NCBI RefSeq assembly: GCF_914767665.1
Contig: NC_059503.1
Coordinates: 38,750,001 to 38,814,000 of the forward strand
Length of the DNA: 64,000 bases
Reading direction: 5' to 3'
Origin: Harmonia axyridis
Taxonomy: Eukaryota > Arthropoda > Insecta > Coleoptera > Coccinellidae
The notes under the pieces were generated by a model. It made no database searches. It was given only the letters and a program-made list of their open reading frames with translations, and was not told the DNA's origin. Numbering within the stretch: the stretch's first letter is position 1; each line of letters begins with the position of its first letter. A program made the translations under genes and the position numbers. This document shows, in pieces, positions 61,145 to 64,000 of this stretch.

Positions 61145-62235
61145 CAAGATTAAGATTTAAGATTTAATTGAGGGGGCTACGTTCCGCTGTGACTCAAATG
61201 TCTATTGTTCCCCCATCAGAGCTATTCTCGTCATAACGTGATCTAAAGCTCTATAGCTGAGTTCTTATGACCTCCAATATCTGGGATGACTTCAAGAAGG
61301 CTACTTCCTCACTTCTACAAGTTTCTTGTCCAAATCAGATTTTGTTTTAGCTAGTGATGGTGGAGCACAAGGTATCTAGATTACATAGGTTGTCTATAGG
61401 TTGTTTGCCATTAAATATTTATAAATAAATATTAAATACTGTTAAAGATAAGCTTAAAGCTATGTACGCGATTAAGCTAATAGGAAAATCCGTGCAAACC
61501 CATGATTTCATTCTCAGATCTTCTTTTTGTTTGAGGTCTGGAATTCACATTCCCTACACCTCTAATTTCATTTATCCTATTTTCTGCTGTTGTCTGATCA
61601 GAAGGCTTTCCTCCCTACTTCATGCCACTTTTTTATTCTATTTAGTCCTTTGAAAGAGGTATTTCCTCTTGTCTGTCATTCTTATTTTGATTTTTAGTAT
61701 CTTTCTTAATTCCTTATTCTCGTGCTCTTTCAGCGTCTCTATTGTCTTCTTTCTCTGTTGGTTGACTTTTTCCTCAATAGTTTCAATTTTCAGTTCTTCT
61801 CTAAATTGTTGGTTGATTATATACCATGAGGTGCCAACCGCTGGTTCTGATTACTGAATTTAGCGTACTTTACAAGTGATTCTTATTATTGTCTTTCGTA
61901 TTGTACCAGGTAACTCCTCCATACGTATTGCTTGCTATTAGCACTATTTTTATTATCTTCAACTTGTTTTCTGAAGAAAGTTTACTTTAAGGGTTGAGCA
62001 GCGGGTACAGTCTCCCGTGCAATTACCTTGCCTTCCATGATTTCATTGCAATGAAATCTTATTTATTTGAATGTATACACTGAGTGACGTTACGAATGGT
62101 TGATGCTGATTGGTTGATAGTTACGACGCAACCTGTCTGAATCTGTAGACCTTGGGCGAAGCATTCCGTCACCAGGTGATCCGGAGTTTCCTTTGCCTTC
62201 CCACATAATATACACTCATAATTTCCTCCTAGATC
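61145..62235 (-). mobile_element. Second copy of the RNase-H LINE tail, interrupted
   Basis: 61145-61330 is the reverse of the 3' end of 8273-10032: the ggctac...ccccatcagagctattctc block and the atctgggatgacttcaagaag block. 62140-62235 matches the zinc-knuckle region (ctccggatcacctgg and gacggaatg). In the intact relative these blocks are under 100 bp apart. Here about 800 bp separate them, so another element sits between. Confidence 0.7.
61460..61870 (-). pseudogene. Jockey-like LINE C-terminal fragment inside the RNase-H LINE
   Basis: The reverse strand reads AVGTSWYIINQQFREELKIE, TIEEKVNQQRKKTIETLKEH and ENKELRKIL. This suits the last residues of Jockey-type polymerases (L.I.TV.E.I......... 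L..H.N...R). Stops follow after about 60 codons. Weak but consistent with an insertion into the surrounding LINE tail. Confidence 0.35.
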
Positions 62236-62547
62236 GGGTTTCGAAGGTAATAAAATTTACTACCTAATAAAAAAAAGTATGAGGTACACTATGTATAGTT
62301 CTTAATGATAATGAAAAGTTATAACTATGTTGGTTGTGTTGATTGTCATGAATAGACCTTTTCAATTTCGGTTTATTCTCAAATCGACTATAATCAGTCG
62401 AAAAATTGGTAATGCAGAAATTCTTTTTTATTGTAATTTGAGAAGTCAAATCAACTTGAAGTTATTTTTAATACATATTTGACAAGACAAATCAACTTGC
62501 ATCATTCCATGATGCATCTCAATGGATAAAATCAAATTATTGATATA

Positions 62548-63729
62548 CAGGGTGGCCACTTTTTCAATGGGATTGTATTGGTAACTTTTAAACCATAAGA
62601 GTTAGAAGGTCGGTCAAATGGAGAAAAAGTTGCATGTATAGAAGCATTATCAAGCAGTTCAAACAAATCGAAATTATCAGGGCCGGTTATTGAGATATCA
62701 TAAGTAAAGTAAATTCTGTCATTATGATTTTTCTTTTTTTCCCACTTTATTTCAAATATTATCAAAAAATGTGACAGGAATTTTTTATTCGACAGTAAAT
62801 TGTTCTCAATTTGACTTTTAACTTTTTGACTTTTAACGCTGAATTCAACGATATATCATACAATGTCATTCAAAGTTGATTTTCAGGTGATTTTGACCCT
62901 TATCCAAATTTCTTTGGGTCGGATCTGTATTACATTTAGGTACTTTTAGTTTAATTAACAACATGCAATACATTTCGATGAGAAAATCAACTTACTCATC
63001 TTGAACTAAATGGAACATATCAGAATCAAATCAAGAAACAAGTAATAATTATTTACATATTTCAATTCATATTAATTAAACGAATTACCATTTAATGAAA
63101 GAAGAATCGAATGATTATTCGAAAGTGAATTAAAATGAATGAAGTAAGTGGTCGAAATGTCCACCATTTTGTAAAATGCACTTAACGGTTCTGGAACCCA
63201 TACTTCTTATACATTTGCTATTTCGTCTTCTTGAATACCTTCCAATACATTCTCAATCTTCTCGGCGAGAAATCACTATTGTTGGATTTGTCATTTGTTC
63301 CGTCTAATCAAATTACAGAATCGAACTTTATTTTGATATCATTGAATTCAGCGTTAAAAGTTATTTCGAAAAGTGTCATAAAATATACAGGACCGTATTG
63401 AAAAAAATGAGGTTGAGGGTGCCCCAGAGAGCACGAAACGTTGAATACGAAGTCTGATTACGTCAAATTGAGAACAATTTACTGTCAAATAAAAAATTCC
63501 TGTAGCATTTTTTGATAATATTTGAAATAAAGTGGGAAAAAGAGAAAAATCAAAATGACATAATTCACTTTTCTTATGATATCTCAATAACCGGCCCTTA
63601 TAATCTCGATTTGTTTGAACTGCTTGATAATGCTTCTATGCATGCAACTTTTTCTCCATTTTACCGACCTTCTAACTCCTATGGTTTAAAAGTTACCAAT
63701 ACAATCCCATTGAAAAAGTGGCCACTTTG
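62548..63729. mobile_element. Foldback DNA transposon with ~300-bp arms
   Basis: Starts cagggtggccactttttcaa and ends with the inverse (ttgaaaaagtggccactttg), with TA outside (62546 and 63730). Arms 62548-62860 and about 63335-63729 mirror each other through gaattcagcgttaaaagt. Between them (63130-63290, minus strand) RIRNV-like residues and NGGHFDHL survive in two frames, the typical end of a Tc1/IS630-like transposase. The catalytic region is missing. The 77-codon ORFs at both ends are mirror images of one another. Confidence 0.7.
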
Positions 63730-63731
63730 TA

Positions 63732-64000
63732 TAGTGATGAAATAATTCATCAACTTTACTCGTTTTTTCTAGCTAGTTTGACTTTTACCACGTCACTAAA
63801 ACAACTATCATAACGCTCCTAACTCATCCAACTTTCCCGGTGAGAATCTGGAACAGCATGGAAATCCCATTGTTCCAACATCAGCTCGAATCATCATTAC
63901 CAACTCCATTTCCTGCTGGCGTGAATCTTCCTCGGCACTCATTACCATACATAATGAGACGATTCGTCTAATCGATATCCTCACGTTGCAAACTCCGCAT
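63732..64000. other. Window end, nothing recognised
   Basis: No ORF or repeat recognisable. Confidence 0.4.

Noticed and set aside
1..64000. CRISPR arrays, operons, bacterial promoters, rRNA
   Set aside because: Introns, LINEs, SINEs and mariners show eukaryotic DNA. No spaced direct repeats or rRNA motifs were seen.

Overview
The window is AT-rich eukaryotic DNA with no bacterial features. I read it as an insect chromosome, plausibly a beetle, but the order is an inference. The reasons are insect-type mariner and Tc1/IS630 transposase remains, RTE-like, Jockey/CR1-like and RNase-H-bearing LINE remains, a Penelope-like fragment, a tRNA-derived SINE and many TA-flanked MITEs. There is very little host coding sequence. 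The two host-like loci are a small RING-H2 family at 1-5 kb and a broken fatty-acyl-CoA-reductase-like fragment near 30.5 kb.

Layout. 1-5 kb: four pieces of a RING-H2 gene (A and D within a direct duplication, B with an intron, C inverted). 5-6.3 kb: mariner 5' ends and a MITE fragment. 6.28-8.25 kb: a 585-bp tandem repeat with an inverted copy, flanked by a 13-bp target duplication; every monomer carries a hammerhead ribozyme. 8.27-10.03 kb: a 5'-truncated RNase-H LINE. 10.87-12.43 kb: a long-arm foldback DNA transposon. 13.8-14.2 kb: a palindrome. 15.2-16.0 kb: an RT fragment. 16.95-19.42 kb: an RTE-like EN-RT element with a perfect 12-bp target duplication. 20-23.8 kb: a Tc1-like transposon remnant, a second foldback element and a MITE. 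26.2-28.3 kb: an RT pseudogene cut by a SINE, then a MITE cut by a solo LTR. 31.8-32.8 kb: a Penelope-like GIY-YIG fragment and a CTTGA-rich tract. 33-42 kb: mostly unrecognised single-copy DNA, with a perfect 65-bp inverted repeat at 36.5 kb. 42-47.6 kb: RT and RTE fragments, two hAT-like elements and a second solo LTR. 47.6-52 kb: a TA-flanked element with a transposase helix-turn-helix. 55-64 kb: an RT pseudogene, two degenerate mariners, a second RNase-H LINE tail and a third long-arm foldback element.

The most interesting system is the 585-bp hammerhead satellite at 6282-8250. Each unit carries a complete type I hammerhead: conserved core, minimal stem III, and internal loops in stems I and II. 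Two units lie head to tail with cleavage sites exactly 585 nt apart. The whole array, with its inverted copy, sits between direct repeats as if it had been inserted as one piece. This resembles the retrozymes and Penelope-like element ends described in other animals. The second theme is a group of foldback DNA transposons that seem to have kept only the transposase C-terminus between long inverted arms.
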